From contig NZ_BMOL01000015.1 of the NCBI RefSeq assembly GCF_014647055.1, positions 1 to 64,000 on the forward strand: a stretch of DNA of 64,000 nucleotides. Reading direction: 5' to 3'. Every line of letters begins with the position of its first letter. Position 1 is the first letter of the stretch. Source of the stretch: Deinococcus aerolatus. Its GTDB lineage: Bacteria; Deinococcota; Deinococci; Deinococcales; Deinococcaceae. The notes beneath the pieces were generated by a model. It searched no databases. It was not told the origin of the DNA and was given only the letters and a program-made list of their open reading frames with translations. Shown in pieces: positions 11,334 through 19,742 of the stretch. The position numbers and the translations under genes are program-made.

Positions 11334-11717
11334 ATGATCGTCGCCGTGGGCCATGACCTGATCGAGATCTCGCGCATCCGCCGCATGCTGGAGCGCGAGG
11401 GGCCACGCGCCGAACGGCTGTTTGCTCCCGCAGAACTGGCGTACTGCGCCCGCCTGAGTGACCCGGCCCCCAGCCTGGCGGCCCGCTTCGCCGCCAAGGA
11501 AGCCTTTCAGAAGGTCTGGCCCCGGCCCCACGGCTGGCGCGACGTGTGGGTGGTGCGGGAGGCCACGCCGGACGGCCCCTTTCCCTTCACGCGGCCTTTT
11601 CTAGCCTTTGGCCCCGACATTGACGCCGAGATGCAGGAACGCGGCTGGGTGGCCCACCTGACGCTAACGCACACGAAAGAACACGCCTCAGCGGTGGTGG
11701 TGCTGGAGGAGCGCTAA
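11334..11717 (+). CDS. acpS: Holo-[acyl-carrier-protein] synthase
   Basis: AcpS transfers 4'-phosphopantetheine from CoA to the serine of acyl carrier protein, activating it for fatty acid synthesis. The 127-residue length and the two family signatures [12 protein letters not shown] (metal-binding Asp) and [11 protein letters not shown] (catalytic Glu/Lys) identify it. The message appears leaderless. Its stop codon is embedded in the -10 element of the next gene. Confidence 0.96.
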   Translation: MIVAVGHDLIEISRIRRMLEREGPRAERLFAPAELAYCARLSDPAPSLAARFAAKEAFQKVWPRPHGWRDVWVVREATPDGPFPFTRPFLAFGPDIDAEMQERGWVAHLTLTHTKEHASAVVVLEER

Positions 11718-11720
11718 CCT
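11715..11720 (+). promoter_or_regulatory. -10 element for the HAD phosphatase, overlapping the acpS stop
   Basis: TAACCT is exactly seven bases before the ATG at 11728 and includes the TAA stop of acpS, so the HAD gene may be transcribed separately as a leaderless mRNA. Confidence 0.5.
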
Positions 11721-11727
11721 GACCGCC

Positions 11728-12597
11728 ATGCCCATTCGCCTGATTGCGACCGATCTGGACGGCACGCTGCTGCGTCCGGACCTGAGCGTCAGCCCGCGCA
11801 CCCGCCGGGCGCTGGACGCGGCGCGGGTGGCGGGCATCCTGACGGTTCCGGTCACGGCGCGGCAACCGCGTGGGGTTCAACAAATCGCACAGGCCGCAGG
11901 GTTTGCAGGGTGGGCGCTGTGCGGCAACGGCGCCCACGGCGTTCACCTGGGCACCGGGGAAGTGCTGTTCGAGGCGCATGTGACGGCGGCGGCGCAGCGT
12001 GCCCTGGCCGTGGCTCTGGCCGAACGCGTTCCCGGCGTGCTGTTCGTCAGCGTTCGGCAGGGCGGCGAGGGCTTCGTGGCCCAGACGGGTTACGCCGACA
12101 TCGCCGGATTCGGGGACCACCACCGCGAGCCCGGCGACATGGGCAGCTTCCTGCTGGATGAGGTGCTGGCCGAGCCGAGCCTGAAGCTGATCGTGCGCCA
12201 CCCGGCGCTGACCCCGCGCGAACTGCTGCAGGAGGTTCAGGCCCTGAACCTGGGAGGCCACGCCGTGACCCACAGCGGCGCTCCGTTTCTGGAGGTGCTG
12301 GCCGAGGGGGTCAGCAAGGCGTGGGGGCTGGCGCGGCTGTGCGGGACCCTGGGCATCGCCCCGTCCGAGGTGCTGGCCTTCGGGGACGCCCCCAACGACG
12401 CCGAGATGCTGGCCTGGGCCGGGCGCGGCGTGGCGATGGCCAACGCGGAGCACGAAGCGCTGGAAGCCGCAGATGAAGTGACCCTCAGCAACGCGGAGGA
12501 CGGGGTGGCAGCGGTGATCGAGCGACTGCTCTCCCAGACCGCGCCCGCCACCACCGCTCCAGGCGTGGCCTCCGCCCCATCGGCGTCCGGCTCGTAG
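11728..12597 (+). CDS. HAD-superfamily Cof-type sugar-phosphatase-like hydrolase
   Basis: The 289-residue protein has the HAD motifs of the Cof/IIB group: motif I ATDLDGTLL (nucleophile Asp), motif II in LTVPVTARQP, a Lys before motif IV (SKAWGL), and motif IV AFGDAPNDAEML. A C2B-type cap lies between. Family members dephosphorylate sugar phosphates, pyridoxal phosphate or FMN. The substrate cannot be deduced here. Confidence 0.92.
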   Translation: MPIRLIATDLDGTLLRPDLSVSPRTRRALDAARVAGILTVPVTARQPRGVQQIAQAAGFAGWALCGNGAHGVHLGTGEVLFEAHVTAAAQRALAVALAERVPGVLFVSVRQGGEGFVAQTGYADIAGFGDHHREPGDMGSFLLDEVLAEPSLKLIVRHPALTPRELLQEVQALNLGGHAVTHSGAPFLEVLAEGVSKAWGLARLCGTLGIAPSEVLAFGDAPNDAEMLAWAGRGVAMANAEHEALEAADEVTLSNAEDGVAAVIERLLSQTAPATTAPGVASAPSASGS

Positions 12598-12776
12598 TCC
12601 AGCGGGTGACCGAGGGCGCAGTCCGGGTCGGCGCACAGGGCCGCACCAGCCGCCCGCCAGTCTTCAGCCCCATCCACTGCCTCATCACCCCGTCGCCCGG
12701 CCATACTCTGGAGCCAGAGAAGACAGATTGCCTTTCATCTGACATCGCACGGCGCCCGCGCAGCTTAGGCTGGGGC

Positions 12777-13253
12777 ATGAACCCCACACTGCTGATGGTG
12801 GCCCTCGCCCTGCTGGTGCTGAGCCCGTCGGCGCTGGCGCAGGGCACAACCGCTGCTCCTCCCCGCCCTCCGGCGGCTGCGGCCACCCGGACCCCGGCTG
12901 AGCAGGCCGCCTTCACGCGTGGGCGGGCGCTGATGACCGAGTTTCTGGCGCTCCGGCTGGAGCGGCTGTGGAACTCCTTCACGCCGGCCGTGCAAGGGCA
13001 GTGGGGCACGCTGGACGGCTTCACGACCTTCCGCAAGACGGGCATCGAGCAGTACGGCCGGGAAACGAAACTGGTGCGCGAGCGGACCTTCATGCAGGGC
13101 AACGAGGCGGTCTACGTCCGCAGCGCCATCTACGAGAAGTTTCCCGATCAGGTCTGGGCCTTTGTAATGGGCTTCACGGGCGACCGGGTCACCACATTCG
13201 GCGTGCTGCTGGAAGAGGAACGCACCGATGACCCGGTGGCACTGGGTCACTGA
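12777..13253 (+). CDS. Exported DUF3887-like small protein
   Basis: The 158-residue protein has a signal peptide ending in SALAQ, a Pro/Ala-rich linker, and a domain of about 110 residues. That domain (helical start LMTEFLALRLERLWNSFTP, then strands) resembles NTF2/DUF3887-type folds found alone or ahead of hydrolases. This resemblance is weak and by eye. The ATG at 12777 starts the signal peptide; the longer open frame upstream gives no signal peptide and is disfavoured. A TAGGCT five bases ahead could be a leaderless -10. Confidence 0.7.
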   Translation: MNPTLLMVALALLVLSPSALAQGTTAAPPRPPAAAATRTPAEQAAFTRGRALMTEFLALRLERLWNSFTPAVQGQWGTLDGFTTFRKTGIEQYGRETKLVRERTFMQGNEAVYVRSAIYEKFPDQVWAFVMGFTGDRVTTFGVLLEEERTDDPVALGH

Positions 13254-13261
13254 CCGTCAGC

Positions 13262-13666
13262 TTATGGCCCGCTCTGCTGCGCCAGAACCTCGCCGTCGCC
13301 GTTGGTCACAGCGAAGGTGTACTGCTGGGCCTCCAGTTTCTTCCAGCCCACGCGCTGGCCCTCGCAGGCATCCGGCAGAACCACCAGCGCCGGCGTGGGG
13401 TAGCGGTTGCCCAGGCTGCTCTGCCGGAACAGTTCCAGCGTGCGGGCCAGCGCAATGGCGCAGTTCTGGGCGGCGGCGCGCGCTGTCACGTCCCCGGCGT
13501 TGGCTGCGCCCCGGACCCGCTGCCCGGTCTTCAGGTCGGCGACCTCGGTTTCCAGGGCAGCGATACGGCTGCTCAGGGCGGCCAGTTGCCGCGCCACTCC
13601 GGGGTCCGGCTCGGGGCTCCGGCAGCTGCCAAGCAGCAGGGGCAGAGCCAGGAAACCCGCTTTCAT
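13262..13666 (-). CDS. Putative lipoprotein with short coiled coil
   Basis: The 134-residue product starts with a lipoprotein signal (MKAGFLALPLLLGSC, Cys as the acylation site). A heptad-like segment LAALSSRIAALETEVADLKTG follows, then a small globular domain with one further Cys pair candidate. It ends eight bases from the convergent exported protein gene. I do not recognise a family. The GTG at 13675 is an alternative start, but the ATG begins directly with the signal sequence. Confidence 0.7.
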   Translation of the reverse strand: MKAGFLALPLLLGSCRSPEPDPGVARQLAALSSRIAALETEVADLKTGQRVRGAANAGDVTARAAAQNCAIALARTLELFRQSSLGNRYPTPALVVLPDACEGQRVGWKKLEAQQYTFAVTNGDGEVLAQQSGP

Positions 13667-13723
13667 GCCGCCCACACTAACGCAGCGAGGCCAGAGGCTG
13701 GTGAAGGTTCGGTCTGGGAAGGC

Positions 13724-14986
13724 TCAGCGGTTCAGCACGCTGACGATCTCGATGTGGCTGGTCTGCGGGTAGAAGTCGTGCGGCGTGACCTCGCCCAGCT
13801 TCCAGCCGCGCCGGGTCAGGTCACCCACGTCGCGTGCCCAGGTGGCTGGATCGCAGGAGATGTACACCAGCCGGTCCGCCGTGCTGGAATCGATGTGCAC
13901 GCGCGCCCCTTCCTCCAGCCCGGCACGCGGGGGGTCCACCACGATCACGTCGGTGCCCAGTTCGCTGAAGCGGGCGGCGTCGCCGTCGCGGTACGTGACG
14001 TTGGCCTCTGCCCCGCCCGCCGCGACACTCTCGGCCACGTCCTGCCGACCACGCGCCAGGGCCTCGGGCGAGGCGTCCAGCACCGTGACGCGCCGGAAGT
14101 TGGGGGCCAGGTGCCGGCCAATCGCGCCCGCGCCGCCGTACAGGTCAACGGCGTGCTCGCCCTTGCCGGCCAGCTCGGCGGCCCGCAGATACGCCAGCCC
14201 CGCCGCCGCCGGGTTGACCTGCGCGAAGCCGGTGGCGCTCACGCTGACCTGCACGCGCCCGAACTGTTCGCGCACGTCGGCCTCGCCGGCGATCAGGCGC
14301 ACGCCCGCGCTGAAGCGGCGGCCGGCCGGCTGCGCGAGTGAGACGCCCACCACCCCGGCGTCCATCAGGTGATCGCTGGCGCGCAGGAACACGCGCGGCT
14401 CGCCGGCCCCGATCAGGGCGGCCACCACCTCACCGGTCAGGGCGCTGGCGCGGAAGGCCACCTCGGTGGCGGGGTCCAGATGAACCGGGTCAATCTTGCT
14501 CACGACCGCCGAGATGGCCTCCATGACCAGCGGGTCCTCGCCCACCACCAGCGGATCGTTGCCGCGCCGCTCGCGGTAGGCCAGCCCCGCGGGCGTGACC
14601 AGATACTGCGCGGTGTTGCGGTAGTGCCACTCGCTGGGGCTGGGCACGGTCTCGTTCACCGGGTGCTCCAGCTTGGCAATGCGGCTCAGCGCCTCTTGCA
14701 CGAAGTCGCGCTTGTAGCGCAGCTGCGCGGCGTAGGAGGCGTGGGCCAGATCGGCGGTGGGCAGCCGCGGGCCGTCCACCCGGTCCGGGCTGGCGTCCAG
14801 CACCTCCAGGGTCACGCCCTGCCGCACGCCCCGGCCCGCACGCACGCTGGCCCGCACGCGTTCGCCGGGCAGCGCGCCGCGCACCAGCACCACGCCGCCC
14901 TCGTCGCGGGACAGCCCCAGACCCCCGGCCACGAGTTTCTCTATCGTCAGGGTTAACACTTCAGGTTGGGGGGCAGCTTCAGACAT
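13724..14986 (-). CDS. TrmA/RlmCD-family RNA (uracil-C5) methyltransferase
   Basis: The protein of about 420 residues has an N-terminal TRAM domain (about 8-66) and a class I SAM methyltransferase domain with [30 protein letters not shown] (catalytic Cys at about 378) and [10 protein letters not shown]. Relatives make m5U in 23S rRNA or tRNA. The region that in RlmD carries the iron-sulfur cysteines reads [21 protein letters not shown] and has none, so the cluster is absent. Target specificity (747, 1939 or tRNA 54) cannot be assigned. A G-rich GGGGG lies just ahead of the ATG. Confidence 0.9.
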   Translation of the reverse strand: MSEAAPQPEVLTLTIEKLVAGGLGLSRDEGGVVLVRGALPGERVRASVRAGRGVRQGVTLEVLDASPDRVDGPRLPTADLAHASYAAQLRYKRDFVQEALSRIAKLEHPVNETVPSPSEWHYRNTAQYLVTPAGLAYRERRGNDPLVVGEDPLVMEAISAVVSKIDPVHLDPATEVAFRASALTGEVVAALIGAGEPRVFLRASDHLMDAGVVGVSLAQPAGRRFSAGVRLIAGEADVREQFGRVQVSVSATGFAQVNPAAAGLAYLRAAELAGKGEHAVDLYGGAGAIGRHLAPNFRRVTVLDASPEALARGRQDVAESVAAGGAEANVTYRDGDAARFSELGTDVIVVDPPRAGLEEGARVHIDSSTADRLVYISCDPATWARDVGDLTRRGWKLGEVTPHDFYPQTSHIEIVSVLNR

Positions 14987-15025
14987 CACGCCCCCAGGGT
15001 AGCGCGGCTCGGCGGCACCAACCGT

Positions 15026-15655
15026 TCAGCCCCTCTCCTTCAGGGCGGCCTCGGCCTGCGCCAGCCCCTCCGGCGTGTCCACATCCAGCAGCAGGGCGGC
15101 GGGAACATTCAGTGTCAGCGCGGCCCTGCCCTGCGCCGCGATCACCCGACGGGGCCCGTGGTCCGCGTCGGGCAGGGTCAGCAGGTGGGGCAGAAGGTGG
15201 GCCCGCAGCAGATGCGGCGGCGCACGCACGGCGCCGTCGCCCTCCCCGTAGGCCGCCATCACGACCGGGGCGTTCGTCGCCTGAAAGGCCGAGAGCAGCG
15301 CCGCGTGCTGGGCTCCCCCAACCAGCGGCATGTCCGCCAGGGCAAAGGCCGCCCCGTCCAGGCCGGGAGGCAGGTGCGCGGCAGCCACCCGGAACGACGA
15401 GGCCAGCCCCCGTTCTGGATGCGGATTGACGGCAAATGCGAACGGCAGCCCCGCCAGCGCGGCGCGGACGCCCTCGCCCACCTCGCCGGGAGGGATGACC
15501 GCCAGCAGCGGGGCATACACCCCGGCCAGCGCCTGCGCTGCGTACAGGCACAGCGGGTGCCCGCCCAGCACTGCCAGTTGTTTGGGGCGGCCCATGCGGG
15601 TGCTGCGGCCCGCCGCCAGCAGGACGCCCGCGACGCGCCGGGGTTCGGGAAGCAT
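15026..15655 (-). CDS. MocA/MobA-like nucleotidyltransferase
   Basis: This 209-residue protein has the molybdopterin nucleotidyltransferase signature VLLAAGRSTRMGRPKQLA (GTP/CTP-binding loop), the metal-binding LADMPLV and the late LDVDTPEGLAQAEAAL. The last block is typical of MocA (CTP:molybdenum cofactor cytidylyltransferase) and related enzymes that mature xanthine- or CO-dehydrogenase-type molybdenum enzymes. Divergently transcribed coxG supports that role, but no such enzyme is encoded in this window. Confidence 0.85.
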   Translation of the reverse strand: MLPEPRRVAGVLLAAGRSTRMGRPKQLAVLGGHPLCLYAAQALAGVYAPLLAVIPPGEVGEGVRAALAGLPFAFAVNPHPERGLASSFRVAAAHLPPGLDGAAFALADMPLVGGAQHAALLSAFQATNAPVVMAAYGEGDGAVRAPPHLLRAHLLPHLLTLPDADHGPRRVIAAQGRAALTLNVPAALLLDVDTPEGLAQAEAALKERG

Positions 15656-15777
15656 GCGGGCATGGTAGTCGACAGCACACCGCCGCGCACCACCTCCTGC
15701 CCACCTGTAGGGCGGTCCGTCCTTCTCGCAAGGAAGCCGGGCGGTTCGTTCATCGCCCGCGCCGCCACGTCCGCCTA

Positions 15778-15812
15778 CAATCGGGGGGCACTGTCAATCG
15801 GGGGCACTGCCC
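15778..15812. repeat. Short imperfect tandem repeat upstream of coxG
   Basis: The unit CAATCGGGGGCACTG occurs twice in a row, with one extra G in the first copy, in the divergent mocA-like/coxG intergenic region. It could bind a regulator or be a slippage product. Confidence 0.45.
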
Positions 15813-15853
15813 CACCCCCTGTCTGTCCCGTCGCCTCTCAAGGAGCGTGTCCC

Positions 15854-16318
15854 ATGAAACTCAATTACTCAGGTCAGGAACAGGTCAAAGCCGCCCCCGC
15901 CGTGGTGTGGGCCTTCGTGCAGGACCCCGAACGGGTGGCCCGCTGCCTGCCCGACGTGCAGGAAGTCGTGGTGCAGGACGCCAACCACATGGAGGCCACC
16001 GTGCAGGTGGGCGTGGGCATGGTGCGCGGCAAGTTCAAGTTCAAGATCGAGGTGCTGCCTGACCAGGACGCCGGGCGCGTGAACGTCAACGTGCGCGGCG
16101 GCGGCCTGGGCAGCGTGGTGGACCTGACGGCAGGCGCGAACGTGGTGGACAACGGCGACGGCACCACCACCCTGGACTGGACCGGCGAGGCCAGCATGCG
16201 CGGCCCGGTAGCCTCGGTGGGCGGGCGCATGCTGGATGTCCAGGCCAAGAAGCTGATCGAGAAGACCTTCGAGAACATGGGCACGGCGATGAGCGCCGCC
16301 GGCGGGACTCTGGCGTAG
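15854..16318 (+). CDS. CoxG-family SRPBCC protein
   Basis: The 154-residue protein is a CoxG-type SRPBCC (START-like) domain, with MKLNYSGQEQVKAAPAVVWAFVQDPERVARCLPDVQ at the start and the conserved WTGEASMRGPVASVGGRMLD near the end. CoxG proteins assist CO dehydrogenase or other molybdenum hydroxylases, possibly at the membrane. This copy lacks the C-terminal membrane tail of classic CoxG. An AAGGAG lies eight bases before the ATG. It is divergent from the mocA-like gene and is followed by a strong bidirectional terminator. Confidence 0.9.
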   Translation: MKLNYSGQEQVKAAPAVVWAFVQDPERVARCLPDVQEVVVQDANHMEATVQVGVGMVRGKFKFKIEVLPDQDAGRVNVNVRGGGLGSVVDLTAGANVVDNGDGTTTLDWTGEASMRGPVASVGGRMLDVQAKKLIEKTFENMGTAMSAAGGTLA

Positions 16319-16332
16319 GGCACGGCAAAAAG

Positions 16333-16364
16333 AAGCGGGAGGCCAGTCTGCGCCTCCCGCTTTT
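16333..16364. terminator. Bidirectional terminator between coxG and the convergent unknown
   Basis: A perfect 11-bp stem AAGCGGGAGGC/GCCTCCCGCTT with an 8-nt loop is flanked by an A-rich stretch on the left and TTTT on the right, so it can stop transcription from both sides. Confidence 0.85.
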
Positions 16365-16393
16365 CTGTTCACTGCCCGCTTTTCTGTTCACTG
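16356..16393. repeat. 19-bp tandem duplication overlapping the terminator arm
   Basis: The 19-bp unit CCCGCTTTTCTGTTCACTG is present twice without interruption. The first copy includes the right arm and T-run of the terminator, so the duplication copied half of it. Confidence 0.7.
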
Positions 16394-16394
16394 C

Positions 16395-17021
16395 TCAGTC
16401 GGCCTGCGGCAGCGCCGCCCGCCCCTGCTCCAGCAGTTGCACCGCGGTCACGACGCCGTGGGGCGACACCGCCAGCACGCGCCGTTCGGCCAGCGTCCAC
16501 AGGGCGCGGTGAATGGCCATCTCGGCCTCGGCGCTGCCGCTGGGGGCCAGCCGGTCCAGCACGGCCGTGTAGCGCAGCGGTCCCGCTTCCAGGGTGCCGC
16601 CTGCCCACACGGTGGCCCCGGCCAGCAGCGTCAGGATCCGGCGCTGCTCGGCGTTCTCGGCGCGGCCCAGCAGTTCCTGACGGGCCAGGGCGCGGTGGGT
16701 GCGGGCGTCGCGTTCGCGGCGTCGCCCCTCCAGCAATGCGGCCACCTCCTGCGGCGTGCCGCCCCCCCGGCGGGCGTTGGACTCGCCGATCAGGCGTTCC
16801 AGGCTGCGGTCCGCGCCCTCGCCCACACGCAGGCGCACCGCCTCGGCCCGGTCACGCATCAGCCCGGCAGCGCCCTGCACGCGCGGATCGTTCAGGGCAC
16901 TGCGGGCGGCGCGGCGGGCCGCGTCGGTCAGGGAGCCGCCCTCCTCGGCACTGGCGGCAGGTTCTTTGAGCGCACGGGTCACGCGCAGCAGGGTCTTGAA
17001 ATTGGGGCGGCGGCGGGTCAT
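16395..17021 (-). CDS. Conserved hypothetical protein
   Basis: The 208-residue protein is highly charged and Ala/Arg-rich, with no signal peptide or membrane segment. A predicted helical region spans residues 30-130, and the C-terminal 80 residues (RYTAVLDRLAPSG...AEMAIHRALWTLAERRVLAV) look like a small winged-helix-like fold. I do not recognise the family. A GGAGG four bases before the ATG supports the start. It shares the bidirectional terminator with coxG. Confidence 0.65.
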   Translation of the reverse strand: MTRRRPNFKTLLRVTRALKEPAASAEEGGSLTDAARRAARSALNDPRVQGAAGLMRDRAEAVRLRVGEGADRSLERLIGESNARRGGGTPQEVAALLEGRRRERDARTHRALARQELLGRAENAEQRRILTLLAGATVWAGGTLEAGPLRYTAVLDRLAPSGSAEAEMAIHRALWTLAERRVLAVSPHGVVTAVQLLEQGRAALPQAD

Positions 17022-17170
17022 GCGTCCTCCTTGGGCAGAACATCTGGGCAGATAAACAGAGGGGCGGGAGAGAACAACAACGTCTCCCCCTTATACCGGA
17101 GGCGGGCAGCAGAGAACGTCACCCAAAAGTGCCAGGGATGCATGTCAGCGCTGCAGTCACCGTCTACGGC

Positions 17171-17974
17171 TCAGTCCTTTTCGCCCTTGCGCGAGGCCAG
17201 GAACCGCCGCTGCGTCTCCCAGGCCCGCCGCCCAGCCTCGCCGCCCGCGTCGTCCACTCCCGCGATCTCGCGCACCTGTTCCAGCGCCCGCGTCAGTTCG
17301 CCCAGATCACGCTGGTCCTCGGCCTGGGCTTTCCAGGCGTTGACCGTGTTGGGCAGGTAGTCGGTCAGGCCCTGCCGGGCGTCATAGGAGCGGCGGGTGT
17401 CGCCACTCCTCCTTGCCTCGGCGGCCACTGTTTCCAGATGCTCCACCGTGGCAAAGACCTGTCCGGCCACGGCGGGCGGCAGCCCCCGGCACAGCGCGCG
17501 GATGTCAATCTCGGAGATGGTCTCGCCGCTGGACTGGGCGGGCAACGCGGGAACGGCAGCGGGAGCAGGAACGTCTTTGACTTCAGCGGCAGGGGAATGT
17601 GCATTGCGAACCGTCAGCATGGCGACGGCCAGGGCCAGCGCTGCCGCTATCAACACCAGAATCATAGGCAACGGCTCGTCGTCGGCGAAAATGCCGGCCA
17701 CCGCGAACACAGGGATCACCAACCGGAACACCCGTCTAAAGCTCGGCAGAGTGAACAAAATAGCCAGCCCCCGCTGCGCCTGAGCCGAGATGAAATACAG
17801 CGCCGTGAGCAGAACGACGCATCCCAGCAGAACCACACTCACCACCGTCTCGCCGAAGATCAGGCTCAGGGCAAGGAGCGCAAGCAACGTACTGCCCACC
17901 TCGGTGAATGGATCGTCCCTGCGCCTGGCACGACGTGCGGCCCGGCGCTCATGTCTGTCGATGTCGTCCGCCAT
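17171..17974 (-). CDS. Membrane protein with C-terminal cytoplasmic domain
   Basis: This 267-residue protein has an Arg-rich N-terminus (HERRAARRARRR) and about four hydrophobic helices between residues 27 and 122. A soluble domain of about 130 residues follows (SGETISEIDIRALCRGLPPAVAGQVF...) and is rich in charged helices. The second half recalls the 5-bromo-4-chloroindolyl phosphate hydrolysis (XpaC-like) type of helical domain, but this is only a resemblance. It starts 33 bases after the ABC permease stop and may be the last gene of that operon. Confidence 0.65.
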   Translation of the reverse strand: MADDIDRHERRAARRARRRDDPFTEVGSTLLALLALSLIFGETVVSVVLLGCVVLLTALYFISAQAQRGLAILFTLPSFRRVFRLVIPVFAVAGIFADDEPLPMILVLIAAALALAVAMLTVRNAHSPAAEVKDVPAPAAVPALPAQSSGETISEIDIRALCRGLPPAVAGQVFATVEHLETVAAEARRSGDTRRSYDARQGLTDYLPNTVNAWKAQAEDQRDLGELTRALEQVREIAGVDDAGGEAGRRAWETQRRFLASRKGEKD

Positions 17975-18007
17975 ATGGGGGCAATTATGCGCCCTGACGC
18001 AGCGGCG

Positions 18008-19699
18008 CTATTCCAGCGCGTCCAGCCGCCGCCAGCCCAGCCGCAGGCTGAGCCACGCCCCCAGCACTGTTGCCACACCCAGACCGACCAGCCCCAGCAC
18101 GCCCTCGGGGGTGCCCAGGGCCGACAGTCCGGGAAACAGATCGGGCCGCAGCACGCTGCCCGCCGCCGGACGTGCCAGCAGCCCCAGGCACAGCACCGAG
18201 TACGCCAGACTCAGGCCCATAAAGGCCAGCCCGCCGGGACTGACGCCGATTTCCGCCGGGTTGTCGGCGTCAAACCTGGGGGCCGCCGCGCCCAGGCCCA
18301 CGCCCAGCGCGGTGATCACGAAGGCGTTGCTGACGCTGACCAGCACGCTCAGGAGCAGCAGCGTCGGCCCCAGATCCATGCTCAGGGCGCTGGCCACGCT
18401 CAGGACCAGCCCCAGCGTGAGCGTGACCGGCAGCACGCCGCAGAACTTGCTCAGCACAATCTGCCGGGCGCTGATCGGGCTGGTTCTCAGCAGCCAGTAC
18501 GCCTTGGCCTCGGTGCTGACGGCGGGAAAGGCCAGCCGCACCGCCACGCCCGAGACGATGAAGCCCTGGAAGGCCAGCTGCACATAGCCCAGAATGCCCC
18601 GGAACTGCGGCACCGGAATCGGCACGGCCCGCACGCTGACCAGATACACCCCGGCCAGCGCCACCACCACGAGCAACTGGCTCCACTGGGTCGGATCGCG
18701 CAGAGTCACGCGCAGGTCCTTGTACGCGAGGCTGCCGGCGGGGCCAAGGCGGGCAAACAGGCGTTCGGCCGGGGAGGCCCGCCGGGGCGACGGGTCCAGC
18801 CGGGGCGTGCTGGAATCCAGCGCCCGCGCCCAGCCGTCCTGGTAGGCGCGGGTGGCCAGGGCGGTGGCGGCGGCCAGCAGTCCAGCGGTCAGCAGCAGCA
18901 GCGGCAGCAGCGCGGGCTCCAGCCGGCCCTGTGCCGCGCCCCAGATTCCCTGGGAAGCCCACACCGGCGGCAGGAACGGGCTCCCCGGACTGGCGAAGTT
19001 CTTCAGCAGCGTCTCAAACTGCGCCGGGTCCTGCATCTTCTGGATCAGCACCTCGGGGCGCAGGGCACGGACGGCGTAGACCAGCGCGGCGCTGATCAGC
19101 ACGCCCAGGCCGGTGCTGACCTCGCGCACGCGGCCCACCGGGGCAAAGCGCATCAACCCCACCGCCAGCAGCGCGCCCAGGCCCACCGGGGCGGCAAAGG
19201 TCAGCAGGGCCGTCAACGCCATCAGCGGGTAGGCCCACGGGGGCGCGTGGAAGTACACGCCCAGGGTCAGCAGCAGCGGAAGGGTCAGGAGGGTGGGCAC
19301 CAGGGCCGTGTTCAGAAACGTCTCGGTGACCTTCAGGGCAAAGACGCGCCAGGTTTTAATCGGCTGGGTCAGCAGGAAGTTCAGGTCCTCGCTGAGGTAC
19401 AGCGTGGAGATGGCGGCGGTGGTGGCGCTGAAGGTCACGCCGCTCGACAGGGTGATCAGGCCGATTTCCAGCACGCGGGCGAAGACATTGGTGCCGATGC
19501 TGCCGAAGGTCCCCAGGAAACTCAGCGCCCGCCAGGTGCCGTAGACCTCGCCCCAGACCAGCAGCACGGCCAGCACCGCGATGAAGGCGTAGCCCCATTT
19601 CGGCCCCCGCCTGAGCGTGTGGCGCAGGGCAGTCAGCTTGAGGTTCAGCAGGCTGGGCGGGCGCAGACGCTGGGCTGTGGGGGCGGGGCGGGTGGTCAT
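18008..19699 (-). CDS. ABC transporter permease (ABC-2-like exporter)
   Basis: The 563-residue protein has roughly twelve hydrophobic helices in two halves separated by a soluble loop (about 320-345, SSTPRLDPSPRRASPAERLFARLGP). This resembles large two-half permeases of ABC-2-type exporters found beside a single ATPase. The ATPase gene ends 43 bases upstream, so the pair forms one exporter. The substrate is unknown. The start at 19699 is the first ATG that gives a normal N-terminus; the longer open frame is a shadow of the ATPase gene. Confidence 0.85.
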   Translation of the reverse strand: MTTRPAPTAQRLRPPSLLNLKLTALRHTLRRGPKWGYAFIAVLAVLLVWGEVYGTWRALSFLGTFGSIGTNVFARVLEIGLITLSSGVTFSATTAAISTLYLSEDLNFLLTQPIKTWRVFALKVTETFLNTALVPTLLTLPLLLTLGVYFHAPPWAYPLMALTALLTFAAPVGLGALLAVGLMRFAPVGRVREVSTGLGVLISAALVYAVRALRPEVLIQKMQDPAQFETLLKNFASPGSPFLPPVWASQGIWGAAQGRLEPALLPLLLLTAGLLAAATALATRAYQDGWARALDSSTPRLDPSPRRASPAERLFARLGPAGSLAYKDLRVTLRDPTQWSQLLVVVALAGVYLVSVRAVPIPVPQFRGILGYVQLAFQGFIVSGVAVRLAFPAVSTEAKAYWLLRTSPISARQIVLSKFCGVLPVTLTLGLVLSVASALSMDLGPTLLLLSVLVSVSNAFVITALGVGLGAAAPRFDADNPAEIGVSPGGLAFMGLSLAYSVLCLGLLARPAAGSVLRPDLFPGLSALGTPEGVLGLVGLGVATVLGAWLSLRLGWRRLDALE

Positions 19700-19742
19700 G
19701 CAGTCCAGGGCATGACCACGGTCAAGCCAGCCAGGGTTTGCC

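Noticed and set aside
14966..15853. N-terminal extension of coxG from 14966
   Set aside because: The added residues overlap the mocA-like gene on the other strand. The CoxG domain begins exactly at the ATG at 15854, behind an AAGGAG.
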